64,000 nucleotides of DNA from JAIBJN01 sp963699495. Its GTDB lineage: Bacteria; Actinomycetota; Thermoleophilia; Gaiellales; Gaiellaceae. Position 1 is the stretch's first letter. Every line of letters begins with the position of its first letter. Shown here piece by piece: positions 7,248-16,810 of the stretch. The position numbers and the translations under genes were made by a program. The notes under the pieces are model-generated. The model had not been told where the DNA came from. It searched no databases and saw only the letters and a list, made by a program, of their open reading frames with translations. The stretch lies in NCBI GenBank assembly GCA_963699495.1, contig CAVOUB010000006.1, forward strand, positions 1 through 64,000. The letters run 5' to 3'.

Positions 7248-8951
7248 CTAACCGCGTGGCCGGAGCACTTCGCACCCCACGGGCAGGTCGCGCCCGCGGT
7301 CGAAGTAGACCTTGTCCCAGCCGGCGCCCCCGTCCAGCTTGCGGTCGTGAAGCCGGTCGACCGCCCGCAGCACGTCGTTGCCCCCGCCGCCAGAGAAGGA
7401 GTCCGCTCGACGCCCTCCAACCAGGTGATCCTTACCCGGGCCTCCCCACATCGCGTCCCTGCCGTTTCCGCCGACCAGGACGTCAGCGGAGCCGGCGCCG
7501 CGCAGCTCCACGCTGCCTGCAAAACGCCCCCCGGCGCCGAAGCCCCCGGCTGCGGTGAGCCGGTCCCGCCCGCCACCGCCGACGAGCGAGACCATGATCG
7601 GAGACGGGTCGACGCTGACGTCGACGTCGTCGTCCGCGTTCAGCGCGATTCCGTGTGACCCGACGGCGAAGAGCGCGCCGGAGTCCGGGGCGAGCACGCG
7701 GATCACGTCCACGACGTCGTGGAGCTCCACTCGGACCTCGATCTCGGACTGCCCGGCTCCCTCGGGCGAGGCGCCGGGAGCGAGCTGTCCACCCCGGAGG
7801 TCGATCACGAGCGTCTCCCGGGTATCGGTCGCCCCGGTGACGACGATCTGGTCGGTGTTCGACGTGGTGGCGCCGGCGCAGTTCTCAGCCGGCGCGCCGA
7901 AGCGGATCGTGCCGCTCGCGACTCTGAGAGTCGCCTGCTTGCCCGGTGCGATCGTCGCCGTGACCACCCCGCCGGCAAATGCGCAGGCAGTGACCGGGTC
8001 GGGGTCCGGGGGAGGGGGCGGTGGCGGATCGAGCGGAAAGCGGTTCTCGACCGCGACCGGGGCAGGATCGAGGCCACGGTCGTAGGCGGCGCTGTCCACG
8101 CCAGGGCCTCCGTGTACCTGCAGGTCGGCGACGCCGTCATGCGCGTCGAGCACGTCGTTTCCGTAGCTGCCGGAGAAGATGTCGGGACCTGGCCCACCCG
8201 AGAGGGAATCGTCCCCGTCCGCGCCCCTCAGCGTGTCTCTCCCCCCGCCGCCGTTGATCACATCGTCCCCCGGGGAGCCGTGAATGAGGTCGGCGCCGTT
8301 GCCTCCGACCAGCAGGTCCCCGAAGTTGCTCCCGGTGAGGCGGTCGCCCAGGTTGCCGGCGCGCAGGGTCACGGGGCCCGGGAAGACCAGCCCAGAGCCG
8401 AAGCCTCCCCGTGCGGTGAGAAGGTGGGGCATCCCTCCGGCTGCGACGAGCTCGATCGAGGCGGGGAGGGGAGAGAAGGTGATGTCGACGTCGGAATCGG
8501 CGTTGAAGGACACGCCCCGGCTCCCTACCGCGAGTGGCTCTTCGCCCGGACTGCCGCGTACGACGACTTCGTCAGAGGCGTCGCCGAGGTCCACCAGGAC
8601 CTCGACTTCGGAGCGCCCTACCACCTCGGGTGTGGCGCCCGGGCCGAGCAGACCATCGAACTGGTCGATGATCAGATGTTCGGTCGACCCGCCGGCGCCA
8701 ACGACGTGAATCGAGTCCGTGTTCCCGGTGGTCGCAGCCCCGCACGGAGAGGGCGGTGCACCGAACTGGATCACGCCAGATCCCGTGACCTCGAGCGTGC
8801 CCACATCCCCCGCGCCGAGCGTGGCAGTCACGGTCTTCGCGCCCGCGTCGTACGTGCACGACGGGGCCGCGGCCGCGGGGGGGGTAAGGCCCACGGCGAG
8901 AACAATCACGGATAGCGTCACCGTGGCTTTGAGAGCACGAATTAGCAGCAC
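7248..8951 (-). CDS. secreted RTX-like repeat protein with duplicated module
   Basis: 567 residues. Signal peptide about 1-29 (LSVIVLAVGLTPPAAAA). Two homologous halves follow, each with a Cys pair, an IQFGAPPSPCGAATT / IRFGAPAENCAGATT block, a beta-rich domain (SEVEVLVDLGD / SEIEVRVELHD) and a run of RTX nonapeptides (GGNGADLIHG, GGNGRDAMWG). They are joined by a Pro linker. RTX repeats bind Ca2+ and fold after export. A Ca2+-binding surface or extracellular protein is likely; no enzyme domain is seen. GTG 8951 is 7 bases after the -10 box, so the mRNA is probably leaderless. Confidence 0.75.
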   Translation of the reverse strand: MLLIRALKATVTLSVIVLAVGLTPPAAAAPSCTYDAGAKTVTATLGAGDVGTLEVTGSGVIQFGAPPSPCGAATTGNTDSIHVVGAGGSTEHLIIDQFDGLLGPGATPEVVGRSEVEVLVDLGDASDEVVVRGSPGEEPLAVGSRGVSFNADSDVDITFSPLPASIELVAAGGMPHLLTARGGFGSGLVFPGPVTLRAGNLGDRLTGSNFGDLLVGGNGADLIHGSPGDDVINGGGGRDTLRGADGDDSLSGGPGPDIFSGSYGNDVLDAHDGVADLQVHGGPGVDSAAYDRGLDPAPVAVENRFPLDPPPPPPPDPDPVTACAFAGGVVTATIAPGKQATLRVASGTIRFGAPAENCAGATTSNTDQIVVTGATDTRETLVIDLRGGQLAPGASPEGAGQSEIEVRVELHDVVDVIRVLAPDSGALFAVGSHGIALNADDDVDVSVDPSPIMVSLVGGGGRDRLTAAGGFGAGGRFAGSVELRGAGSADVLVGGNGRDAMWGGPGKDHLVGGRRADSFSGGGGNDVLRAVDRLHDRKLDGGAGWDKVYFDRGRDLPVGCEVLRPRG

Positions 8952-8958
8952 TATTCAG

Positions 8959-8987
8959 AACCTAGAGTGTTGCCGTCAGATGGGCAA
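8959..8987 (-). promoter_or_regulatory. promoter of RTX-like gene
   Basis: -35 TTGCCC (8982-8987), 17-base spacer, -10 TAGGTT (8959-8964), then 7 bases to the GTG. The rest of the 245-base gap up to 9196 holds no recognisable gene. Confidence 0.55.
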
Positions 8988-9196
8988 GAGGCATGTCAAA
9001 TACCTAATCGTGAGTCCAGGTTCTCGCTCGCCTGGCACCCAGAGTCGGTGACCTTCCCCGCGATCCGGCACTTGAATCACTCAGGCGGAAAGATCAGGCG
9101 GAGCGCCTCCTGGCCGTTCGCCGGCGCTGTGATGGTCACTTCGCGATCCCGCGCAAAACCGTTCGTATGGGGGTGAGAACCGGCACAGTGCGGCTA

Positions 9197-10882
9197 CTAG
9201 CCCGCGTCAGCGATCAGCCTGTCCGCTGCGCGGTGCGCCAGGGCTGCGATCGTGGTCGAGGGATTCGGGCCGACGGGCCCCGGCAGCATCGAACCGTCCG
9301 CGATCACGAGCCCGTCGTAGCCGAACACCCGCCCGTAGGAATCGACAACGCCCTCGCTCGGGTCTCTGCCCATGGGGCAGCCGCCGAGCGGGTGGACCGT
9401 CACGACGCGGCTGAGGTGCCACGGTGGGTTGTCCAGGAACTTCGCGCCCAGCGCGTCGGCCACCTGGCGCGACGTTCGACGCAGGTCGTCGAAGAACGGC
9501 GTCGAGCTGCGCTTGTTCCAATCGACGTCGAGATACCCGTCGTCCGTGAGCGTCATGTTGCCGTCGGGCGTGTCCCTTCCCATGGAGAACAGCGGCATCG
9601 ACGTCGAGGACAGATCCGCAGGGGAGATGAACGCGGCGATCTCCCGCCCGATGTCGCTGCGGTGGTCTTTCCGCAGCCACACCCGCGCAAGCCGGATCCC
9701 GAGGCGAATGCCCTTGCGGATCAGGTTGAGCTGGTAGCTCACCTCCACGATCCAGTTGACGGTCTGCGGATGCCCGCCGTCCTGGATGTAGAACGCCCGG
9801 CCGGGGCCGCCCTCGGCCGCGTCCTTGACCCGGATCGTGCTCGTGATCACCGGTCCGTAGCCGGGGTCGACGATGCGCCGCTCTCCGTTCCGGCGAGCTT
9901 TTAGCGCCAGGGTGAGCAGGTCCCCGTTGCCGCAGAAGTGGGTTCCCAGCCGGCGGGAGAGGTGTGGGAACGCTCCTCGGTTCTTGAGCAGGAGATACGT
10001 CGTGCCGAACACTCCCGCGGAGAGCACGAGCCGGTCGGCGGTCAGCGTCCGGGTCGGGAGCGGCGCGCGGCGCGCCCTGCCCTCGGGGGCTTCCGCGTGG
10101 TCGACGTAGTCGACCGTGTAGCCGCCTCCATCGCGCGGCGCGAACGCCTTCACCTCGCAGCGCGTCCTGACCTCGGCGCCGTGCCGCAGCTTCGCGAGCG
10201 AGAGGTAGTTGAAGTCGAGCGTGTTCTTCGCGCCGTAGTTGCAGCCGACGTTGCACTCGCCGCAGAGCAGGCACGTCAGACGGGTGCGGCCGTGGAGGTT
10301 CTCCTCGCCGACGATGGGCTCGCCCAGGACCGGGCGGCCGTCCCCGGGGTCGAACGAAATGGCGAGCGGCGGCAGGAACCACTCGAGGCCGACCCGACGT
10401 GCTGCTTCCTCCAACGCCTTCGTCTTGTAGGTGCGGTCGTACGGCGCGCGGTCGTAGGGATACGGCGTCGCCTTCAGCATCTGCTCGTGCCGCTCGTAGT
10501 GCGGCTCGAGGTCGTCGTAGGTGACGGGCCAGAACTCGCCCTCCTCCTGCACGAACGTCGAGCGATCCTTGCGCAGGACGACGTTCGACCAGAGCAGCGA
10601 TCCACCGCCGAGCCCGCTGGCGACGATGCCGCCGAGCCCTCGGAACGACCAGACGTCGAACAGCCCCTGCAAGCCCTCGCTCGGATCCCAGAAGTTGCGG
10701 CCCATCTCCCACGGGCTTCGGGGGAACGAGCCCGGCGGGTACGCCTTGCCGCGCTCGAGCAGGCAGACGTTCATGCCCGCCTCCGAGAGGCGATAGGTCA
10801 TGACGGAACCGCCGAACCCCGAGCCGACGACGATGACGTCGAAGTGCCCTGCTGGCTCCTTCTCTGACGACGGCGCGTGCAT
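9197..10882 (-). CDS. GMC-family FAD oxidoreductase (cholesterol-oxidase-like)
   Basis: 561 residues. The FAD-binding Rossmann motif VVGSGFGG is at residues 18-25, the substrate-cap region lies mid-protein, and the C-terminal active-site motif is VHPLGGCPMG, with the catalytic His of GMC enzymes. A Cys-rich insert (CLLCGECNVGCNYGAKNT) around residue 210 marks the branch that includes cholesterol oxidases and long-chain alcohol oxidases. It would oxidise an alcohol on a sterol or lipid. ATG 10882 follows AGGGA. It is the last gene of the leftward operon that starts with the alpha-dioxygenase, which supports a lipid substrate. Confidence 0.8.
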   Translation of the reverse strand: MHAPSSEKEPAGHFDVIVVGSGFGGSVMTYRLSEAGMNVCLLERGKAYPPGSFPRSPWEMGRNFWDPSEGLQGLFDVWSFRGLGGIVASGLGGGSLLWSNVVLRKDRSTFVQEEGEFWPVTYDDLEPHYERHEQMLKATPYPYDRAPYDRTYKTKALEEAARRVGLEWFLPPLAISFDPGDGRPVLGEPIVGEENLHGRTRLTCLLCGECNVGCNYGAKNTLDFNYLSLAKLRHGAEVRTRCEVKAFAPRDGGGYTVDYVDHAEAPEGRARRAPLPTRTLTADRLVLSAGVFGTTYLLLKNRGAFPHLSRRLGTHFCGNGDLLTLALKARRNGERRIVDPGYGPVITSTIRVKDAAEGGPGRAFYIQDGGHPQTVNWIVEVSYQLNLIRKGIRLGIRLARVWLRKDHRSDIGREIAAFISPADLSSTSMPLFSMGRDTPDGNMTLTDDGYLDVDWNKRSSTPFFDDLRRTSRQVADALGAKFLDNPPWHLSRVVTVHPLGGCPMGRDPSEGVVDSYGRVFGYDGLVIADGSMLPGPVGPNPSTTIAALAHRAADRLIADAG

Positions 10883-10929
10883 CTGTCCCTAGTGGCGCTC
10901 CAGCATCGTGTCGCTGGGCGGCCTGCTGC

Positions 10930-12054
10930 TCAACTCGACGGTCGCGGCGCTGCCCGCTTCCAGTGCGCGCCCGGGCCAAGGGGCCCGGTCGCGTCCCGAA
11001 CGCGGCCGATGCTGCCCCAGGCGCCGCCGAAGCCGAACCACGGCTGCTCCGTGACCGAGGCGAGACCGTTCCCGCGGTCCCACGTCCGCCAGCGCGGTCC
11101 CTTGCGATCGCCGACGTCGATGTAGCCGAAGTCCGGGGAGGGCAGCGAGGCGTGGCTTCCGATCCCGCAGTAGACGACCGGATGGGTCTCGTCGTCCTTT
11201 TCGACGCCGGCCCACTTCCTCGTCGTGTTGGTCGAATGGCGGTAGTAGATGACCGAGGACGGTGGCTTCCCCTCCGGATCCGCCTCGTCCAGGTACACCG
11301 TGACCCGCTCCCAGTCGCCTTCGTGGAGCACCTGGTCGTCGCGCATGAGGGCCCGCACTGCCTCGCCCGCCGCGCGGATACCCTGGAGGACGTCGGTTCC
11401 GAAGCCGCGCGTCGCGGGGGGCTCGACCGTCGCGGCCAGTTCGGGATACGCGCGGCGGAACTCCTCGAGGGTCGCCGCGGCGACGGCCGCTTGCACCTCG
11501 TCGGGCGCCTCCTCGGGCGGCTGACCGGCCGCGTCTCGTGATCTCACCCCTATCTGCTCGCCTGCCCGCAGGATTCCGAGCGGGGGCGCGCTTCCAGGGT
11601 AGAACAGCCAGTACGTGATCGCCTTGGCCCCCTCGTCGTGGTCGTAGCACACCGTCGCGCCCGTGTAGAGGGAGGAGTCGCGAGACGTGCTCTTGGCACC
11701 GCGGGCAGCGGCCTCGTCGCGAAGCGGGAGGAAGAACCCCTGCTCGACAGGGGGATCGCCAGCCCGGGAGCTGTTGTCGTCGAGCGGGCGCGTGAACGCG
11801 CTCGCCACGTACTTCCCGTGGCGATACGGATTCGAGCTCGCAGCACCGAGCCGTGCGGCGTCGAGGTCGGCTTTCGCGTCCGGGACGGCCTCCCCGTCGA
11901 GGTTCCGACCGGTCGCCCAGCGCAGCCGGCTCCGCTCGAGGAACCAGTCCACCGAGGAGGGCAGGAGCTTCTCGTCGCGGTGGAGTACGACGACCGGAGC
12001 GTACTTCTCGACGACGTCCGGGACGGCCATGTCCGGGGAGTGTATGCGCGACAC
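10930..12054 (-). CDS. Vps62-like family protein
   Basis: 374 residues with the Vps62 signatures: YAPVVVLHRDEKLLPSSVDW near the N-terminus, HEGDWERVTVYL in the middle and YCGIGSHASLPS with GFGGAWG later. This family is widespread but functionally obscure; yeast Vps62 is tied to vacuolar sorting. No signal peptide is evident. GTG 12054 begins two bases after the stop of the caspase gene, so coupling is likely; ATG 12030 is an alternative start. Confidence 0.75.
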   Translation of the reverse strand: MSRIHSPDMAVPDVVEKYAPVVVLHRDEKLLPSSVDWFLERSRLRWATGRNLDGEAVPDAKADLDAARLGAASSNPYRHGKYVASAFTRPLDDNSSRAGDPPVEQGFFLPLRDEAAARGAKSTSRDSSLYTGATVCYDHDEGAKAITYWLFYPGSAPPLGILRAGEQIGVRSRDAAGQPPEEAPDEVQAAVAAATLEEFRRAYPELAATVEPPATRGFGTDVLQGIRAAGEAVRALMRDDQVLHEGDWERVTVYLDEADPEGKPPSSVIYYRHSTNTTRKWAGVEKDDETHPVVYCGIGSHASLPSPDFGYIDVGDRKGPRWRTWDRGNGLASVTEQPWFGFGGAWGSIGRVRDATGPLGPGAHWKRAAPRPSS

Positions 12055-12056
12055 GC

Positions 12057-14492
12057 CTAGCCTTCAAAGCCGAGGTCGGCGCCGGTGATCACAAGCTGGC
12101 CCGGCTCGAGCCCTCGGCGCGGCGTGAACGCCGCCCACATCGACCCGCGGGCATGGCGCTGGAAGATGTGCCGGACAAGGGCCCCGCGCGGGTGAACGAA
12201 CGAGTTGGCCCTCAGCCCTTCGAGAAGTCGCGTCAGGCCTTCGCCGAAGGCGGGGACCCCGACGTTGACTGCGTCGGCGAACGCTTGCGCGGCCGCCTCT
12301 GGTCGCTTTCGAAAGGCCTCGAGCTCGCCCCGCAGGATGTGGGCGTCGCTCAGCCTCGGTGCAACCCCGGCAATGGCCGCGGTAAGGCTTTCGAGCTCAG
12401 GGTGCAGGCCGAGACGCAGCAGGACGTAGCCGGCGAGGCAGCCCGCAAAGGGATCCTTGGAGGCTCCGGCCGCGAGCTCCCGGGCGAGCTGCGTCGCCCC
12501 ATCGAGCCGGCCGGCGAGGAGATACCGTTGCAGCTGCTCGACGGCTCGCAGCCTGTCCGGCGTTGACGACGCAGCGCGCCCGGCCAAGGGATGGAACTGG
12601 TACATGCGGATCCGATCCGGGTCGACCTGCGCAACGAGCACTGCAAGCCGACCGGGCAGGACCGGAAGAGCGACCACGGTCGCAAGCTCACCTTCGCCCT
12701 CGCGCTCGAACGACACCCAATGCGGCTCGGCCTGTTCGATGGGCTTGACAAGAGCGCCGACGGCGGCAGCCGGCCCCCTCACCGAGCGCCGGAGCTCCGC
12801 AGTCTCTTCAGGGATCGGATCGCCCGCGCGCCACACGCGAACGAGCATGCGATCGAGCGCCGCCGGATCGCCATTGCCGGCAACGGCGTACACGGCCACC
12901 CCTTGCTGATTCGTGCCCAGCAACGTCTGCGGAGCCTCCAGCCGGAGGCCGTCGAAGCCTCTCCTTCTGGTGAGTGCTGCGCCGACCCCTGCGGCGAGGA
13001 TCGTCGAGGCCTGCGCCCAGCCAACCGGCTTGCCGCCTCTGACGGGAATGACGTATCCCTTCTGGGATCGGCCCCCGAGCGCCTTCGCCAGACCGATGAC
13101 GTGGTCCGGCGGCGCCGGCGCCTTGAGCTCGACTAGCTCTCGGCGGCCCGCCCGGAGGACCACGAACTTCTCATCGCCTTCTCGTTCGGGACCAACGTGA
13201 CGGATGCGAAAGAAGCCGGGTGAGACTCGAACCACGGCCGCTCGCGTCAGATCGACCACCTGCCCGGCCTCGTCTCGGATCTCGGCGATGCCGAGAGGGT
13301 CGAGCGAACGGATCTCGATCGTCCCCCTTGTCGCGCCACGAGCGGCACGAGCTCTCGCCCGCGGGCCGCCCTCCGGGAGCAGCTCGATCTCCTCGGCCAA
13401 GTCGTCGTACAGCTCGATCGGAGAGTCCAGACGCCCGGTGCGCTTGTCGGGAGTCGTTGCACGAACCGCATATGTCTTGGGCGGAAGCGTGAACTTGACG
13501 CATCTATCTGAGACCCCGTCTGCGCTCGCGACCACCTGGCCGACGGCGTCGAGCACCCTGACGTCGACGTGCTTGTAGGCCCGATCGGCCTTGAGCTCGA
13601 GCGTCAGCTCGAGCGTGGGAAACCGTCTGCGTGGAAAAGACGCCAAGAGCGCGTCGCGGTCGCGATCGACGACTCCGCGGCTGCCTGCGTCCTGCGGAAT
13701 CTGCATGCCCGCCCGCTGGGCGGCGCTCCGCTTGTCCTTCCGCTGCTGCATCGTGTCGTGAACGTAGTTCGCGAGCCGCTCCCACCGAACCTCGTAGCAG
13801 TTCCGCTCCCAGGACCACGCTTTCGCCCGACCGGCGCCCTTGAGGCCGTCCATCAGCACTCTCGTAAACGCGCCTTGCGACTCGCCGGGGAACCCGACCT
13901 CTTCGGCCGGTCGCCCGGGGGAGGTGGCGTAGAGGATGAACTGCTGAACCGGGGACGCGCCCGGTTCGCGCTGCCGTGGGATCGGCCACCGCCCGGGCTC
14001 GAACTCACGCTCCCAGGGTCGATCGCGACAGGCGTCGATGAAGAAGAACTGGTCCCTGAACTGCGTCGTCTCGAAGAACTCTGTGAGCGATCGGACTGCA
14101 AGTGAGCGATCGAGGTGCTCCTCGTCGAAACCGGGCGTGACGAGCGCGCCTTCGTCCCGGCCGGCGAAGCGCGTGGTGAGCCCGTGGCCCGCAAAGTAGA
14201 AGTACAACGACTCGCCGCTTTCGCTGCTTGCGGCCAGCACTTCGGTGATTGCGTTGACGATGTTGTCTTTCGTCGGCGCTCGCTCGCCTTCGATCTCGCC
14301 CTCATCGTCGGCGCGCCGTCCCAGCAAGAGACGCACCTGCTCGCGAGGGACGTTTCCGCCGCTCTCGCTTGTGGCCCAGGCGTAGAACCTTTCCGCGTCG
14401 CCGACGGACGCGAAGAGTCGCCTGGCGTCGACCTGGTACTCATCGATGCCGATGACGATCGCCCAGTTCGCGGGCGCGGAGCTCGGGGACAC
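12057..14492 (-). CDS. caspase-fold protease with long C-terminal region
   Basis: 811 residues. The N-terminal C14 caspase domain (about 8-260) has AIVIGIDEY, the catalytic His103 in FYFAGHG and Cys155 in FFIDACRD. Middle beta-rich domains resemble carboxypeptidase-regulatory or Ig-like folds. The C-terminus (about 640-760) is helical and TPR-like. Prokaryotic caspase homologues cleave after basic or acidic residues and several act in cell death or antiphage defence. GTG 14492 lies three bases after the lipase stop, so it is co-translated with the lipase. Substrate unknown. Confidence 0.8.
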   Translation of the reverse strand: MSPSSAPANWAIVIGIDEYQVDARRLFASVGDAERFYAWATSESGGNVPREQVRLLLGRRADDEGEIEGERAPTKDNIVNAITEVLAASSESGESLYFYFAGHGLTTRFAGRDEGALVTPGFDEEHLDRSLAVRSLTEFFETTQFRDQFFFIDACRDRPWEREFEPGRWPIPRQREPGASPVQQFILYATSPGRPAEEVGFPGESQGAFTRVLMDGLKGAGRAKAWSWERNCYEVRWERLANYVHDTMQQRKDKRSAAQRAGMQIPQDAGSRGVVDRDRDALLASFPRRRFPTLELTLELKADRAYKHVDVRVLDAVGQVVASADGVSDRCVKFTLPPKTYAVRATTPDKRTGRLDSPIELYDDLAEEIELLPEGGPRARARAARGATRGTIEIRSLDPLGIAEIRDEAGQVVDLTRAAVVRVSPGFFRIRHVGPEREGDEKFVVLRAGRRELVELKAPAPPDHVIGLAKALGGRSQKGYVIPVRGGKPVGWAQASTILAAGVGAALTRRRGFDGLRLEAPQTLLGTNQQGVAVYAVAGNGDPAALDRMLVRVWRAGDPIPEETAELRRSVRGPAAAVGALVKPIEQAEPHWVSFEREGEGELATVVALPVLPGRLAVLVAQVDPDRIRMYQFHPLAGRAASSTPDRLRAVEQLQRYLLAGRLDGATQLARELAAGASKDPFAGCLAGYVLLRLGLHPELESLTAAIAGVAPRLSDAHILRGELEAFRKRPEAAAQAFADAVNVGVPAFGEGLTRLLEGLRANSFVHPRGALVRHIFQRHARGSMWAAFTPRRGLEPGQLVITGADLGFEG

Positions 14493-14495
14493 GGG

Positions 14496-15878
14496 TTAGT
14501 CGCCGAGCACGGTGACGAGGTCGGTGACCGGCTCGACGGCCCCGGCCCCGAAGACGGTGACACGGTACACGCCTTCGCTCATGGGCCCGATCTCGGCCTC
14601 GTGCCAGCCGTCCTCGCGCTTGCTCAGCTGCTGGCGGGCGCTCTCCTCACGACTTTCGACGTCCTCGGCCACCACGACGAGGCCCTCGGCCAGATCCCTG
14701 TCGGGCTTCGCCCGAACCACGACGGGGTCGGCCGGGTCGTAGAGGTCGTCGACGTCCAGCGAGACGTCGATCATCGGGATCGCACCGCGGTATCTCCCCC
14801 AGTCGATCGTGTTGCCCGTGAGGACGCCCGTCATCTGCAGGAGGAGATGGTCGTCGTTCTGAAGCGAGCCGTGGACCTCGGCGGAGAAGGTGGCGCCCGA
14901 GTCGTCTTCGTATTCGAGCGGCGTCGCCGACGGCCGTGGCACCGTGCCGTCGCCGCCCGGGTCGTCGCCGGCGATCGTCCGCAGGAACTTGAGCCGGTCG
15001 CCGTCCCGCACGGCCGACTGCTTCGTCGGCTGATTGATGCCGGCGATCCGGCCGAACTCGTAGCGGCCGTCGAGGTAGGCCTGCTCCTTCCCGTGAGCCT
15101 CGACGGCGTCGGCGATCTCGCTGTGGAAGCCGAGCGCGGCAGTAGCCTTGGCGCGGTCCAGGTGGGGGATGTCGGCGGCGTCGACGCGTTTCAGGTGCCG
15201 GTCGCCCCCGTCGTAGCAGGGATACGTCGGAAGCAGCTGGTGGATCGACGTGAACGAGCGCGCCACCTCGGTCAGGTCGAAGAACTTGATCTTCAGACCG
15301 TTGCCCAGGGTGTCGAGCGCGTTCAGCGAGCCCCGGTGCGGAGTGCCGAACGTGACCAGCGACCGCGTCTCGCGCCACCCGTCGAGGCACTCGAGGAAGT
15401 AGCGCGAGATCAACCCGCCCATCGAGTGGCCGACGAGGACGAGCTTCGCGTCCTTCGCACCGCTCGAGGCGCGCCAGTTCTTGAGCCAGTCGTGGCTCTC
15501 CCGCTGCAACCGGTGCGCGGAGTGGCGGTTGTCCCGCCGCCAGTCGTACGGGAACGCGAAGAGGTTGCGTCCGGGGGTGACGTCGAACGTCTTCGCTATG
15601 TACTCCATCATCTTCGTATAGCCGTCGATCTTCCAGAACCCGGGGATCAGATGGACGTCCTGAATCACCTTCGGGGCCGTGATCCCGTCCCCGAGGTCGT
15701 CGACGCCGGGCGGGTCCTCCTCGAGCTTGATGTCCTGAATGCTGTTGCCGAAAGTGCGCAACGCGCTGAGCAGCGCGTTGCCGGAGATGTTCCAGACGTC
15801 GACGCCGTCCTTCTGGAGGACGCTCCCCATGATCCCGGGGAGGCAGACGACGATGTCGCGCATCTCCTTCCTCGGCAC
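14496..15878 (-). CDS. LCAT-like alpha/beta-hydrolase (lipase/acyltransferase)
   Basis: 460 residues from GTG 15878 (GGAGG eight bases upstream; the internal ATG directly abuts an AAGGAG and is less likely). It has the family opening VCLPGIMGSVL, YDWRRDNR, the nucleophile elbow GHSMGG with Ser152, TFGTPHRGS, a probable acid in DDPGGDGTVP and a probable His in EVHGSLQND. Such enzymes cleave acyl chains from phospholipids or transfer them to sterols. There is no signal peptide, so it acts inside the cell or on the inner leaflet. It is placed between two caspase genes and could supply fatty acid to the dioxygenase. Confidence 0.8.
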   Translation of the reverse strand: MPRKEMRDIVVCLPGIMGSVLQKDGVDVWNISGNALLSALRTFGNSIQDIKLEEDPPGVDDLGDGITAPKVIQDVHLIPGFWKIDGYTKMMEYIAKTFDVTPGRNLFAFPYDWRRDNRHSAHRLQRESHDWLKNWRASSGAKDAKLVLVGHSMGGLISRYFLECLDGWRETRSLVTFGTPHRGSLNALDTLGNGLKIKFFDLTEVARSFTSIHQLLPTYPCYDGGDRHLKRVDAADIPHLDRAKATAALGFHSEIADAVEAHGKEQAYLDGRYEFGRIAGINQPTKQSAVRDGDRLKFLRTIAGDDPGGDGTVPRPSATPLEYEDDSGATFSAEVHGSLQNDDHLLLQMTGVLTGNTIDWGRYRGAIPMIDVSLDVDDLYDPADPVVVRAKPDRDLAEGLVVVAEDVESREESARQQLSKREDGWHEAEIGPMSEGVYRVTVFGAGAVEPVTDLVTVLGD

Positions 15879-15898
15879 GAGACTTCCCTCCCCCCTAG

Positions 15899-16771
15899 TC
15901 AGCCGATCGTCAGCGGGTCCTGCTGCTCGAACGCATCGTTCGCCGAGCCGACCACCAGGTACTCCGGCTGTTGCGTCGCCGGCATCTGCGACCTGATCGC
16001 CTCGTGGAACGTGGAATAGCTCCCGGCCCACGCTCCGTCGTTCCACACCCCGAGGAGGTTCTCCGTGAAGAGCCCGTTGGCGAAGCCGTCGAGGGAGAGC
16101 TGGTCGTCCCGGCACCCGGAGATCAGGATCACGGTCGCCCCGATCCCACCGTCCTGCAACTGCTCACTGGCGGGTGTCGCTTTCTGGATGTCGTCGTAGG
16201 CCTTCTGGTGGCTCCGGTAGGTCGCCATCATCACGTCCTTCGGCATCGCCCGGTAACGCGGCGACTGCGCGTCGGCCGACTCTCTGGTGGCCACGACGTC
16301 GGGCACGTCGGCTTCGATGGCTTTGACCACGCTCCCGCTGTGGCAGCTGTCCGAGAGGACGAGAATACGCACTCCGGGATCGAACTTGGCCCACAACGCG
16401 TAGAGCTCGTCGTCGACGAGCTGGCGGTCGTACAGAAGCCACGTCTCGTCCGAGCTGTCCTCCTCCTCTCCGTTCGTGTCACGGACCTGCCCGCCGTGAC
16501 CCGAGTAGGTGAGGAAGAAGAAGTCGCCGGCGTCCAGCTCGCCGGCGGCGCTCTCGATCTGCGCCGTGACGGCGGCGGCGGTCGCCGCCTCGGTCAGGAG
16601 CTGCGTGCGAGGCTCGAACCCGCGGCTCTCCGCGACCGCCATCATCGCGTCGGCGTCGAACTCGCAGGCGCTGAGCGCGCCGTCCCACTTGTCGTAGTGG
16701 GCAGGGTCGACCTTGTTCAGGCCAACGTGAAGGGAGATCCCGCGGGGTTTGGCACCTCGGTGTCGAGGCAA
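15899..16771 (-). CDS. caspase-fold (orthocaspase-like) protease
   Basis: About 290 residues, essentially only a C14 caspase domain: SLHVGLNKVD, catalytic His in FLTYSGHGGQ and Cys in LSDSCHSGSV. HSGSV after the Cys is typical of metacaspases and orthocaspases. I place the start at TTG 16771 because a promoter (-35 at 16805-16810, -10 at 16782-16787) lies just upstream; a longer TTG at 16810 overlaps that -35. The last residues (EYLVVGSAND) are close to the lipase start, 20 bases on. Confidence 0.8.
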   Translation of the reverse strand: MPRHRGAKPRGISLHVGLNKVDPAHYDKWDGALSACEFDADAMMAVAESRGFEPRTQLLTEAATAAAVTAQIESAAGELDAGDFFFLTYSGHGGQVRDTNGEEEDSSDETWLLYDRQLVDDELYALWAKFDPGVRILVLSDSCHSGSVVKAIEADVPDVVATRESADAQSPRYRAMPKDVMMATYRSHQKAYDDIQKATPASEQLQDGGIGATVILISGCRDDQLSLDGFANGLFTENLLGVWNDGAWAGSYSTFHEAIRSQMPATQQPEYLVVGSANDAFEQQDPLTIG

Positions 16772-16781
16772 CTTGGCAGCG

Positions 16782-16810
16782 AGCCTACGGCGGTCGTTTT
16801 CGTGTGTCAA
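16782..16810 (-). promoter_or_regulatory. internal promoter before caspase gene
   Basis: TTGACA (16805-16810), 17 bases, TAGGCT (16782-16787). It lies at the end of the preceding membrane-protein gene and would drive caspase, lipase, second caspase, Vps62 and GMC genes independently of the alpha-dioxygenase promoter. Confidence 0.6.

Noticed and set aside
10889..12067. 392-codon minus ORF overlapping the Vps62 gene in another frame
   Set aside because: Arg/Gly-rich shadow; the Vps62 motifs are in the frame of 10930..12054.
14115..16019. 634-codon plus-strand ORF across the caspase/lipase genes
   Set aside because: Shadow frame; it crosses three genes with clear catalytic motifs on the minus strand.
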